64,000 bases of DNA, from positions 6,262,001 to 6,326,000 of the forward strand of contig NC_134843.1 in assembly GCF_965363235.1 (NCBI RefSeq). The letters run 5' to 3'. Within the stretch, counting starts at the first letter, position 1. Each line of letters begins with the position of its first letter. Shown piece by piece: positions 12,101 to 23,200 of the stretch. The position numbers and the translations under genes were made by a program. The DNA is from Mytilus galloprovincialis (Eukaryota; Mollusca; Bivalvia; Mytilida; Mytilidae). The notes beneath the pieces are model-generated. The model made no database searches and had not been told where the DNA came from. It worked only from the letters and a program-made list of their open reading frames with translations.

Positions 12101-15100
12101 GCCTATATCTAACACTGTTCAGTGTTGTCTCAGTTTCTTGTAGATGCTTGGCCTTTTTTTTTATACATGTACAAATGATGTATGTGTACATGGTCTTGAA
12201 GTTAACCAATTTTGGTAATTTTAATTTGAGAAACCATTGATACATGTACATGTAGCAACATTTTGATACAAGTCAAATATTTTTTGCTTTTAACATTGAC
12301 TTGATGAAGTCATATTTTGTTTTGAAATAAAAGGAGGGAACTCATTTGACATGCATGCATGAAACATACACATTTAGGCCTCTACAAGTCAATAGCAGAC
12401 TTATTTATGTCTGAGCTCTGACAAATGTCTGACAAGTGAACATTTATGAAGATAAGAGCAAGTCTGCCTTAACCATGCATGTATACATGTACATCTGCCT
12501 ACTTGTATTTTCATCTACACTTTTGAAAGAAATGTAATATTTTTAAACATGTTAAAGCATGGTAGAAATTACCATTGAAACAGTAACATTCTCATGATTA
12601 CAAATGTACATGTAACTAATAGCAAAACCATTGACACAAACATTATACATGTACTTGTGTTGTATCTTTTAAAAGCAGTTAAATCATCTACATGTATGAA
12701 GAGCCTACAATACAACTGTCTGACAGTATCTTATCAATTTGTGATTACAATTTAAATGAACACCAAACTGGACGATGCAGTATTTAATTCTGTGTAACAT
12801 ACATGTACATGTAGGTTGCTTCTTCCTGTTATTAGGCAATCTTTATCATGTTTATACCAGGGCTTCCAAAACGGTCATATATTCCGGACATTTGTATAAT
12901 GTCCGGTAAAAGTCCGGCAGGGCAAAGCATGAAACGGTCATATACATTTTAGTTTTCAAGGCTTTTTCGGTAATTTTAACATAATTCACGATCTTTTTGA
13001 CCCAACCTTTTGCCTTTAACATCCACACATTTCCGGTCATAAATGTGACATGATGATTAATTACTATCAAAACAAGCCCTACTTCAATACTTTCTAATTT
13101 TAATCAAGGCTAATTAGTTGTTGGACAGGTGATATCTACCTGTTCAGGTGACAGGTAAACTATGTTCACTTCAGTACCGGACCAGTGGCGGATCCAGAGG
13201 GGGGGTTCCGGGGGTCCGCACCCCCCCTTTATTTTGGCCGATCAATGCATTTGAATCGGGACATATGTTTGCACCCCCCCTGCACCCCCCCTTTGCCCTG
13301 GGCTAGCACCCCCCCTTTCGAAAATTCCTGCATCCGCCACTGCGGACATCGTATAAATTGATCGGTCTATTCACAATTATTTTCTTACATTTCAGCGGTT
13401 TGTAGCTCATTGATTTAGTCCAAAAGATTAAAATTATGAGAAATTAGTTTATCTACATCATGTACATGATTTGATGAAAAATTTTAAAAGGTTTAAATGA
13501 AAAATCGTCAGAACTACGTTGAATGAACTAGAACACGTGTGCGCATGTGCAAAGGTGGGAAATTTAATTATGCATCCTTTATTTCTTCAAAATGCTAAAA
13601 TTATCATTGATACCTGTATCTAAACGTTCATTTCAAGTATTTTGTTGAAGAAATAACGTGGAAAGAGCTTCTTCACTCAGTCATGCTTTGTAAACGTACA
13701 TGAATTTTACGTATCCGTTTATGGTCCATGTTTTACCATTGTCAAGTCAACATCCAATTTTAGAAAAACGTGATTTTAAAAACGAAATTAAAGTTTTTGA
13801 CATGTCATTTTGCACAAATAAAGAGTCTATGGCAGATATGAGCACGCTGATGTGCACACTTTGAATGATGCACTGCCAATTTAACAGTTTACATCCAAAC
13901 ATCAAATTCATATCAAAGTAAAGTTTAAAATCATTTTTTAATCTAATGTCCTTATCATTGGAATGGCCATCTGATTACCATAATTGCCTTTTGTGACTAA
14001 GTCTTAAGAGATTAAAATCAGGATCAGATATAAAATGTCCGGCTGGCTCAAATGTTTTTTGGAAGCCCTGCTTTATACAAATATTTTAAGTATGTCTTAC
14101 GAGTTGTAAATGTAACCATGGTAAATGGTACATAATTGTTCAAATGTACAAATGATGTATATAGAAATGCATTTTTAACGTGGAAATATTTATATGAAAT
14201 TAAATGTCAAGTGGGGAAATAGATGACATTACACAAAACTCTAAACAAACATCAAAACATCACTAAAATAGCAATCCATTAATATAATGTCTAACTAATC
14301 CGTTTTAAATCTTACATGAATACATGTACATGTATGTACATGTATGTATTTGATACATTTGTATATATATTATATATTGTTCCTTTGCTTAACAGACAAA
14401 GTGATGTTACAATTGATTAAACAGCACTTAACATATGCATGCTTAAAGGTGCATTAGTTATGATTCGTGATAAATAAACTGAAGCAAATACTTTACTTTA
14501 ATTTGTTCCTATATAACATGTATAACGTAGAATACTACATGTACTATGTGACTACCAAGATAAAATAATATTTGATTTTTTTTTAATATCTCTTTAACAT
14601 GTTTAAGACTGACAGTCTGTGAGACTTCAAGAAATTTATAGACTTTGGTAGCTTCAGACTGAAAAACTATAGGAACTGCTCAATAAATTAACCACACATT
14701 TCTAATCGTAAATAAATACAGGTTTATCATAAAGTAGATAGATATTGTCATGTCAAATGAGAAAAAAATTGTGACTTTTTTTAGTTTCAATTTGATGTGA
14801 AGTGTTTTATAATGGTTTCAGAATTTTGGATTGCTATCGACCCCATTTCTTATAAACCTGGTTTGCATTCTGTACACTTCTGTGATGAAATAAATTGGAT
14901 TATAACAATTTTGAAGTGACAGATTACAAGTTTGATAAACTAGCTGGCATCTCTTTAAAACTATAGTTTGAATGACATTTTATTGATATATCAGAAACTA
15001 TTAGGATAATGGCAAATAATTTTTTAATTCATGTCCGTTTCAGTATATTTATTAATAATGACTCAATGATGAAATCAAAAGCAGGCAGCCACAGTGGGAC

Positions 15101-15765
15101 CCTAATATGAAAATTTCTGGATCCGCCACTAGTCCAGACTCATAATTATTTGGACTAGATCCGCCACTAGCATGACTAGAAGCACCCTGGGTGGGCAATG
15201 GTGGGATGCATCTCAAAAAAGATCTGAGCCTGAATAATCTATTTCTATATAAATATATGCGACTCTTGGATGCATTATAAGACTATAATATGACAATTTG
15301 ATTACCTTCTATATCTACAACTTTTTTAGCCTTTTTCAATGCTTTTACAGCATCATCATGAGTTGCTTCCCTTAGATCTTCACCATTTACAGACAAAATA
15401 GCATCTCCTACATAAAGCTTTTCAGTTTTGTCTGCCGCCATTCCTTTGAAGATTTTACTTATTAAAATTGGCATTTTATTCTCTTTGCCACCTTTAATAC
15501 TGATTCCAAGGCCATTCTGTTCCTCTTTAACCACTCGCACAAGTCGTTTTTGGCCGGCGAGACTGTCTGGTAACTGGTCCGTTTTAGGAAGTGTGCTAGA
15601 TGCATCTGAGGATCCAAGAGTGCTATTTGCTAACTCTGGATTTTCATCAAGTGTTAAAGTCAACGAATCCTCATTTAAAGTAACGTAAACTCTGCACCAT
15701 TGCTGTCGAATATATACTTCGAACAGCCCAGATCTTGGCAGACCAGCCGCCATTTTGACAACCAT
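6187..15765 (-). CDS. SNTB1-like: Syntrophin (beta-like), complete, six exons
   Basis: Syntrophins are membrane-associated scaffolds that bind dystrophin-family proteins and recruit channels and signalling proteins through a PDZ domain. Exons on the minus strand: 15765-15306, 11846-11464, 10602-10460, 9079-8883, 7545-7370, 6279-6187 (stop TGA). All borders are GT-AG, phases chain without conflict (1,0,2,1,0), and the sum is 1452 nt, 483 residues, against about 500-540 in vertebrates. Order: PH1 N-half (about 12-40), PDZ (about 74-155) with the GLGI ligand loop at 85-88 and the syntrophin signature [14 protein letters not shown]1 C-half (from [10 protein letters not shown]), PH2 (from IGWLSEQ), and the SU domain ending [18 protein letters not shown] then RLGLVA. 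The C-terminus and the [10 protein letters not shown] segment look closer to vertebrate beta-1 than to alpha or gamma. Two candidate starts exist: Met1, preceded by an in-frame TAA, and Met5 ([13 protein letters not shown]) at 15753, which aligns better with other syntrophins. The family and exon structure are near certain. Confidence 0.95.
6432..6646. mobile_element. Tc1/mariner-like MITE, TA-flanked
   Basis: The ends are CTGTAAATTCAGAAATTATT and the inverted counterpart closing in AATTTCTGAATTTACAG, near-perfect over more than 20 bp. TA lies on each side (6430-6431 and 6647-6648). A 215-bp non-coding body with a TA target duplication is typical of non-autonomous Tc1/mariner derivatives. It lies inside the last syntrophin intron. 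Confidence 0.75.
6895..7135 (-). repeat. Interspersed repeat B, reverse copy
   Basis: Minus-strand reading gives the family hallmarks in order: GATGTGGTATGATTGCCAAT, a middle section related to CTATAGGTxxCxxxACxGCC, TTCAACAATGAG, and an AGGCTATAAAA segment. It is diverged from the fuller copy at 32150-32512. Confidence 0.75.
7546..8882. other. Syntrophin intron 4
   Basis: Most of the intron is the reverse copy of repeat H (8108-8588). The remainder is AT-rich and featureless. Confidence 0.8.
8108..8588 (-). repeat. Interspersed repeat H, reverse copy with internal duplication
   Basis: On the minus strand this begins ATGCCCCACCTAC and ends near GGGGCATCCGTGTACTTTGG. The same sequence occurs forward at 17759-18219. 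Each copy contains two tandem internal segments of about 170 bp, each carrying AAAGTTTTTGGTCAAGGTAG and GAAACTTAGTACACATGTT-like text, preceded by a short stretch of degenerate CGTTCGTC/GTCCGTCC repeats. It is an abundant mussel family of unknown class with no long open reading frame. Confidence 0.8.
9080..10459. other. Syntrophin intron 3
   Basis: The intron contains the Harbinger-like MITE with its poly-G run (9353-9581). No exon-like sequence is seen in the rest. Confidence 0.8.
9353..9581. mobile_element. PIF/Harbinger-like MITE with a 16-base G run
   Basis: The terminal inverted repeats start GGGACGACATCAAAAG and remain similar for about 40 bp, including TGTAGGATAAAAAACTTAA. The target duplication is TAA (9350-9352 and 9582-9584). 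GGG termini with a 3-bp TWA duplication are the known hallmarks of PIF/Harbinger. The body holds an uninterrupted run of 16 G (9405-9420). No coding capacity is seen. Confidence 0.75.
10603..11463. other. Syntrophin intron 2
   Basis: AT-rich intron. I see no repeat family or coding signal in it. The 78-residue frame at 10844-11080 has no recognisable domain. Confidence 0.7.
12858..14070. mobile_element. Non-autonomous hAT-like element
   Basis: The left end is CAGGGCTTCCAAAA and the right end TTTTTTGGAAGCCCTG, a terminal inverted repeat of the CAGGG type common in hAT elements. The flanking octamers GTTTATAC (12850-12857) and CTTTATAC (14071-14078) match at 7 of 8 bases, fitting an aged 8-bp hAT target duplication. 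Subterminal TGTCCGG words recur near both ends. I see no transposase motif. A second small element is inserted at 13183-13342. Confidence 0.75.
13183..13342. mobile_element. Small CAGTGGCGGATCC-type MITE nested in the hAT-like element
   Basis: The left end is CAGTGGCGGATCCAG and the right end GCATCCGCCACTG. The flanks CGGAC (13178-13182 and 13343-13347) are a perfect 5-bp target duplication. The 160-bp body is unusually rich in G and C runs (several runs of 7 G or C). Fragments of the same family lie at about 15116-15134 and 15150-15174. The superfamily is uncertain; a 5-bp duplication with CAG ends could fit a hAT subgroup. Confidence 0.7.
15746..15757. promoter_or_regulatory. YY1-type motif over the second start codon of syntrophin
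   Basis: Minus-strand reading is CAAAATGGCGGC, matching the known YY1 consensus AAnATGGCGGC. It overlaps the Met5 codon of the syntrophin gene. YY1 sites sitting on the first ATG downstream of a start site are a recognised arrangement in animal genes. Whether it is bound here is inference. Confidence 0.4.
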
Positions 15766-15769
15766 CGTA

Positions 15770-15777
15770 TCACGTGA
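15770..15777. promoter_or_regulatory. Palindromic E-box TCACGTGA next to the syntrophin start
   Basis: The octamer TCACGTGA sits five bases upstream of the first ATG of the syntrophin gene. This is the preferred site of USF/MITF/TFEB-type bHLH-leucine zipper factors. The transcription start is unknown, so it may lie in the promoter or the 5' UTR. Confidence 0.35.
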
Positions 15778-16566
15778 TTACTGTACTTACAGGGTGGGAA
15801 ATTTCAAAGTTCTTTTTGGATACATTTCGTCTGAGGAAACAAAAGATTGGGCTTGCTTTTTACGGTTATTTGCCTCTTACTACTATCAAAGGATTTGTTA
15901 TCTACTTTTGTAACACAGATTATGAAAATAATGGTTTTTATTTTGTAGTGTTAATTTTTTTAGAGGTGTTCGATGTACTTGAAAATCAAAGACATATATA
16001 CAATGATCTATAATACATGTATTATATATGTCTCTGATAAAATATATACTTTTGATGGTTCTTTTAATTCTGTTGACAATTATGAATTGTCTACTCTATA
16101 CTCTATACGCTACACTTCCCGACACAATCTTATCAAGAAAAAGTTTTCCGATATTTAATTAAATGGTCTACTGATTAAAATCGCATTGCAAATTTATTAT
16201 ATAACTATTATATAACTTGTTGAAAGCCTTTTTCTGTGTGCTAGATACACATAATGGAAATGTGAAGATTTGATTGAAGCTTAAATTTCCCCCTGACCAA
16301 CATATATGTACGTTTCGGAGATAAAATGTGTCGACAGGTACATTTTGTAGTAGGTATCAGTATTGTGTCCCTTTAATTTCAGATCTATTCCTGTATTGCT
16401 ATAAATCACAGTTTATGTCCAATCTCAGTAAAGACACGTCATTGTTACATTTGGTTGATATATTCAACAATACCTACCGTTATCTTGATGATATATTGTT
16501 TCGTTAAATAATCATGAGTTCTCTAATGTACAACCGAAATTTACCCAAATGAACTTTATTTTAAAT

Positions 16567-17472
16567 CGGTCCTACTAAAAAGCGCCCGGGAGCGCCCGGG
16601 AAAAGAAAAAACGCCCGGGGAAAAGAAAAAGCGCCCGGAGAAGGAAAATTAGCGCCCGGAGAAGAAAATTAGCGCCCGGGAGAAGAAAATAATAATATTT
16701 TATAACAATATTTTTTTTCCTTAAAAAATAACTAATCATTGCTTGTTTTGTCCTTAATATAAATGGGGATATGTACGATGCTACATCTAAAGTGTTGTTG
16801 TACTTTTACATTTTAGATTTCAAAATTGTATATTGAAGTAAATAAATAAATATAAATAAGAGTATATAGAAGAATCATGAAAGACATTGTCCTCGATCAA
16901 AATGTATATTTTGTTACTAAAAATAATCGGTGCCTGAGGTCTAATATTTTCGCAACGGCATGGTGAACACTTTTTTATACAGATGCTGAGATAGATTTAT
17001 TATATCTTTTTATAAAACTAAAACTGTTTCAATGGCTATGGTCATCAGGGTTTTAATACTTAGACTTAAATTTAAACAAAACATCTGCTTTTTACCCCCC
17101 TTGTTTTAACTACGGTACATATCGTTTTTGAAAAACATGTCTTTTGATGTCTTACATGTTATAAATCTTCCGCATAAACTGTGATCCATTATTATCAGTC
17201 TTTCGAAATAGTATTCATATATTATTGTTAAAATTGAAATATTCATACTTGTTTTTGTGCTTTATTACAAACGTATTATCTGAATTGGCAAATAACTTGT
17301 CTAAAATAAAAAAAAAATCAAAGGTGTCTCATGCCAATAAAATATAAATATATTTTCCCCGGGCGCTTTTTCTGTTCCTCGGGCGCTATATTTTCTTCTC
17401 CGGGCGCTTTTTCTTTCCCCCGGGCGCTTTTTCTTCACCCGGGCGCTCCCGGGCGCATTTTAGTAGGACCCC
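16567..17472. mobile_element. Foldback-type element with inverted arrays of a GCGCCCGGG unit
   Basis: The ends are GGTCCTACTAAAA and TTTTAGTAGGACC. Inside each end, over about 110 bp, lie six spaced copies of GCGCCCGG(G/A) on the left and six of the reverse complement CCGGGCGC on the right, separated by A/G-rich (left) or T/C-rich (right) spacers. The central 650 bp is AT-rich and non-coding. Both sides are flanked by TTTAAAT (16560-16566 and 17473-17479), a likely 7-bp target duplication. Terminal inverted repeats built of short tandem units are the architecture known from foldback elements. The family is unknown to me. Confidence 0.7.
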
Positions 17473-17758
17473 TTTAAATAAATCTACATAGGTTTAGACA
17501 TTTCAATTTCGAATGGGAAACTCCATATTAAAATTTACCACAAAAGAAACGATTGTTCATTCCCTATTGTTAATTTTCCCTTTTTTTAGTCGGCGATGTA
17601 CCTTTTGCTTTATATCCTACGATGTTTATATATCACAACTCGTTCTCTCGAGCTCGTTCTTTTATATGCCCCTGTATATAGTGTTGTCATAGAATTTTCA
17701 CGAAGTAATCAATGCATCATTGGTACATGTATGTTCTCTTTTCGCCCGTTTTCTATTT

Positions 17759-18219
17759 TTATGCCCCACCTACGATAGTAGATGGGCATTATGTTTTCTG
17801 GTCTGTGTCTCCGTTCGTCCGTTCGTTCGTTGTACCGTTCGTTCGTCCCGCTTCAGGTTAAAGTTTTTGGTCGAGGTAGTTTTTGATGAAGTTGAAGTCC
17901 AATCAATTTGAAACTTAGTACACATGTTCCCTATGATATGATCTTTCTAATTTTAATGTCCAATTAAAGTATTGACCCCAATTTCATGGTCCACTGAACA
18001 AAGAAGAAGATAGTGTGAAACTCAGGTTAAAGTTTTTGGTCAAGGTAGTTTTTGATGAAGTTGAAGTCCAATCAACTTGAAACTTAGTACACATGTTAAC
18101 TATGATATGATCTTTCTAATTTTAATTCCAAATTAAAGTATTGACCCCAATTTCACGGTCCAGTGAACATGTAAAATGATAGTGCGAGTGGGGCATCCGT
18201 GTACTATGGACACATACTT
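17759..18219 (+). repeat. Interspersed repeat H, forward copy
   Basis: It begins ATGCCCCACCTACGATAGTA, continues with degenerate CGTTCGTC repeats, then two tandem segments starting AGGTTAAAGTTTTTGGTC, and ends in GGGGCATCCGTGTACT. It matches the reverse copy at 8108-8588 throughout. Confidence 0.8.
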
Positions 18220-19369
18220 GTTAATACATGTATCTGGAAAATATTTAAAATTATTTTAGTGGTTTAAAAATTTTAATTATTTGGTGAAAATTTCAAAATT
18301 TCGAAAATTTTCGAAATAATGGTATTTTTTATAATTAAAAACAAATAAATTAGTACTGATAAGTGTTACACGGACCGACCATAAAAGAGTTTGTAAAGGC
18401 GACCGCCTCCCGATTGTACTTTTCTGGTTTTACCTTCATAAGGATCGATAAAGATATTAACATAAATAATTTTCCGCAAGTATAGTAAAATGATTAAAAA
18501 ATTCTGAAAATGGTCCTAAAATAACAAATGGATAAAATGAAAAAAATGAAAAAAATGACGAATAATATGGCAAGGGCGGATCAAGAATTCGAATCTTCAT
18601 GTCTGGGGGAGGAGGGGGCACCATGAGATCAAAATTATTTTTTTCATTTTGAGTTGTATATATACGAGTTTGGGTGTTATTGGTTGGGATGTCAGATCAT
18701 CGTTTCTATAGTTCTATTATGGTGATGACAAATACAGATTAAAAGGCAAACTCATTAATAACGAGTATAAAAAATAGCAAAAGAAATGAGAAATACATCT
18801 AGTGTATTTTTTTAATTTGTTTATCGTTCATATAATGTCTCTTAAGTCTACATGTATATAGGCGGAGTAAGGATTTTTGTATTGACTGAGTTCTGTATTG
18901 AACATGTAAAACTTGTAGGGATTTTCATTATCTTATCTTATCTATCTTCATAGAGATTCTAATTTAAATATTGGGTTGAAATCTTTTTGAACAAATATGG
19001 ATACATCTACAAAATCAAATTGTATATTTAATATATATTTTAGTGCTTGTGTACGAATGTGAATATATATTCTCATTAATTTGTAAACAAAAAAAATATA
19101 TTTGAAAATAAAAACATTTATTTTTTAATCATTTCAGTCATATTCTTGTGTTGGATTTCCGCGTATTTAATCACGGGATTTCCATATTTAATCACTTTAC
19201 AAAATCTGAAAAAAATTGAAACTTTAAGCTTTAAGCTAACAACTATTCTTTACTTGCCCAGAGATTTAATATACCTTTCATATAACCTCCTTGTTATAAC
19301 CATCATTAGTATAACATGTAACATGACTATATGAAAATGTGTTACGAATATTGCCAATGATCGAGACAG

Positions 19370-19545
19370 CAGTCCATCATAAACCAATGATGTAGAATTT
19401 AGCAACTATAGGTCATCGTGTGGCCTTGAACAAATAGAACATCTCAAACCGTCAGCAAGCTATGTATACAAGGAATTCAACATTACACATTTAAATAAAT
19501 TCAAACGAGAAAACTATCAGTATGATTTATGTACAAACCACTCAT
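19370..19545 (+). repeat. Decayed repeat B-related copy
   Basis: The order CAACTATAGGTCATCGTGTG, GCCTTGAACAA, CAGCAAGCTAT, TTCAAACGAGAAAACTA follows the repeat B consensus, with many substitutions. Confidence 0.5.
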
Positions 19546-20210
19546 TGAAACGGAAATCTAAATATGATAAACAACAACAACCGACAATTGATAAATTACT
19601 AGCTATTGTAATGCTTGGATATTTAAAAAGATAGAATATTTTGAAAATGACCCTGAAATGTATTAGTATCACGAAGCATTGTCCCCTCCTTTATTTTAAT
19701 TTCACCTTATTGCCCTCTATCAACGATTTGCCGATAATAAAAGCACGCATACATTCTGAATTTATTGTATATTGAAGAACATCAAGTAGAATAAAGTTCT
19801 ATTATTCTCACAGATATTTGATTAAAATTAAAATTATCTCTTTCTTGGGAAAAATAACATGCTTTACAAATAACATGCCTCTGGATATAGAATTTGTTTA
19901 TGAAACATGCAACACATTTACAAATTAACTTGTTTTTACTTGTATTGACATTACATGTTTATTACGTGTATATGTGATGGGCAGAGGTTGACCAATTGAT
20001 TCGGAATTTCAAATATACATAACATAATAAATTTTTAAACATTTTATGTCATTTTGAAGTCATCTAGTCATCAGAAATCCAGCCTTAAGTGACAAAAAAT
20101 ATGATTAATCTAATTAATCACTGACCAAGGTATATATTAATTTAATTGATTAGTTATTAATTCATTTCGCTAAACATTTTTTCGAGGTACAGGATATACA
20201 ATCCCAAGTC

Positions 20211-23200
20211 ATGGAACTGAAAATTTTCTTTTCAGTCGTTTTGTTATGCATGTTTTCAAGGAATATATTGGCTTTACGTGAATGTGAGTTATTTCATTTA
20301 TTTTATATTTAATTTCATTTTTGAATTTGTATGGTAGGTTCTAGTTCAAATAATATATGCACACTGTTATTTTACTTGTTGCTTACAACTAGGAGGGAAA
20401 AAAAGGAAAACACATTGTATACGGTATCAAAGCTATACCAATAGCTAAAAAAAATCAAGGGTTGGGAACAATAACTGCGGATTGAGTGCTGATAATAATG
20501 TTTAACCCCTCCACATTATCTATGTGCCTGTGCCTGTCCCAAAGAAAAAAAAAATCCCCTTTTTAATCGTTAACGTACACAAAGGTGCAGCGTTGAATAA
20601 AAGTGAGATATCATGTAAACATGCTAAACATGTTTTAAGTGTTAAGGTAAGGACGATAAAATACAAAATCCAACAAGATTCGACAAGTTTTAAATGAAAT
20701 AAATCGATGGGAAATCAATTTTTAATAGAACAAAGTCTGTAATTTAGTACTGCCTGCCTTATTATTTTCGTTTGTTATTTTGGATACAAATCAGACATAT
20801 ACGATATTGTGTTTGTTCATTGTTGAAGGCAAACAGTGACCTATAGTGGTTTACATCATTATTATTTGGTCTCTGGCAGGAAGTTATATCATTGGAAATC
20901 ATATAAAAAAGAAGATGTAGTATGATTGCCAATGAGACAACTATCCACAAAAGACCAAAATGACACAGACATTAACAACAAATTATACCACATTTCCTTA
21001 TTTTATACTACGAATTCATAAATATCCAAATGAATTAATATTTTAAAATTGACTTATTGTTTGTAGTGTACATGGAACAGTTATGTAACCAGCAGATAAA
21101 CTTTCTAGCTTTGAATGAAGACGCAATTCTATTGAGAGTTAGTCCACAGGCGTACAGGAGAAATCTGGACTGTATTGTGGCCATTGAACCACATCCGAAT
21201 AAACAACTTTCTGTAAAACTTCAAAATTTGGATATAGATGCCCTGCCCTCGGGACAGTGTACCGATGATTATCTAACATTATACGATGGGAGAACACAGG
21301 CAGCACAGTTCTTAGCAGGTAAGGAGAAAAAACACCATGTTAAATAAAAAAATGTAATTACTAATTAAATACATTTTATATGTCCGTACTCAGAGCAATG
21401 TATCAGTATGATTTTTGTATGTTTTATGTCCAGTAGAACATATTTCATGCTTATATAGAACAATTTAAACATGTTAAAAGGATGAATGCATGGTGCGATC
21501 AAAGTTTTTAATTTACAAATGGTGACGGACTAGTATAATCAATCAATAGGGGAGAAAAATAATGTACAATTTGAAGTCCAGAAAATGAAGTCAATATTTG
21601 CGAAAAATATTTTTAGGAGGGTCTCATGAAACATCTTAATTGGGGTTACAAGAATTTATTTAATTTACGTGAAATTATATTATCGTCTAAAACATTTATG
21701 TATTCAGTTATACCATTTTACAAACAAAGAACTGTTGTTTTAATTTCAGGAGCGCCCAATCAAATATGTGGAAACAGAAATGTTAGAACTATACCACTAG
21801 CCGATTCCTACACAACACAAAGAGGGTATCTCACAGCCCGATTTCGATCGGGACCAACAAACTCTATCCACAGAGGATTTGACATGATTATTTCAGCTTT
21901 CCATTTAGGTAAGTTTATTACGGTCATTTCAACAACTGTTTGAAGTTTATATGATTTGTATATAATATTTATAAAAGAATTTTGCATATAACACACACTT
22001 GCAGACTTAATAGTATTACATTATATGATGCAGGTGCTTCCAGATAGTCTCCTAAGGCAATTAAGCTTTACTTGTTAACTGCAATGATAAGATACCCGTT
22101 GGGTGCTTTTAATTATATACATAAACTATACTGGTATTCGAATGTGCGACTGTTTAATTTCCAATAAATAAAGCCCGACTATATATTCAAGTTTTCTAAC
22201 GCACCGATATTTTACTTCCAGCACCATGCAAAGATAATGAATACAAGTGTTACAACCAGAGATGTATCCCAGAAAACCTTCGTTGTTCCGGTTTTGATCA
22301 CTGTGGAGACAGGACGCCAGTTTGTTTATTGACAAATGAAGCTAAAGCAGCCGTGGGAGTGACAGCAATCTTAATACTCATAGCAATTATCGTAATTGTC
22401 GCAGTTTGTGTCTGGAGAAAAAAGCGTCAAACAACGTTTAACGACAGGGTAGGTAAAACGAGATGTTAAAGATCATACCACTATAGGGACTTCACTTTCC
22501 GGACAGACAAAATTGGTTATCAACAACACATTGCCTTGTACAGGAGTTGGAAGTAATACCGTCTGCATATGATTCCAATTATTTATGAAATAAATGGGCC
22601 GAGTGCTATTCTAATAAGGGCAAAATACAAAAACAAATCATCAAACTTAAAACACTGAGAAAAGGACATTAGTTTGAAAAATTTTAATCATTATTTTAGA
22701 TAAAAATGTCCTTTTCCTCAAACGTCATTGCTATTCTTGAATTTTGATTGACAACTGTGAAAATGATTCCGTCTTTTTCATAACAGATGTTTACTCCACA
22801 ACCGACAGACTTATACCCACTATTGAGATGGGACCCGTCGATAAATTAACAGGTTAGCATTTGGCCAAATAAGCCGCCATTCAAAATTATCTTAGTAACT
22901 AGCAAAAATAACCACTAAGATTTAGAAGCATGCAGTTCGACAGATTTTTTTCATGAAGCATATAACAACTACCAATTTCCCTGTTTGAGGCCGTCCTTTT
23001 ATGTCTATAAACATCCATCTTTCGTAAAATCAAATATTTATTTCTGGGTTGGCATGTTCAGTTAAGTTAAGTCGTATTGACGCCAATAGATAAACAGATC
23101 TTATAATAATAATTAACAGTGTACATACATGTACATAAGTTACTCTGAATTTAGGAATTCAGCGGGTATGTCTCAGCAATGATACTATTAATATTTTCCG

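Larger units (their letters stand above)
11847..15305. other. Syntrophin intron 1, transposon-rich
   Basis: This intron, about 3.5 kb, holds a hAT-like element (12858-14070) with a second element nested in it. It also has many copies of the palindromic word TACATGTA, as in 12242-12256, 12797-12811 and 14320-14348. Two short pieces of the CTGGATCCGCCACTAG repeat lie near 15116-15175. Confidence 0.75.
15766..20210. other. Intergenic region between divergent genes
   Basis: This 4.4-kb spacer separates the starts of the minus-strand syntrophin and plus-strand CUB-LDLa genes. It contains a foldback-type element (16567-17472), a forward repeat H (17759-18219) and a decayed repeat B copy (19370-19545). 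I recognise no gene in it. Confidence 0.65.

Noticed and set aside
12852-13070. 72-residue minus-strand frame at the left end of the hAT-like element
   Set aside because: It begins within the terminal inverted repeat and shows no hAT dimerisation or BED zinc-finger motif.
22787-22849. Short tail as the main end of the CUB-LDLa protein
   Set aside because: Kept only as an alternative. The downstream donor gives a continuous frame across two more exons with more plausible tail sequence.
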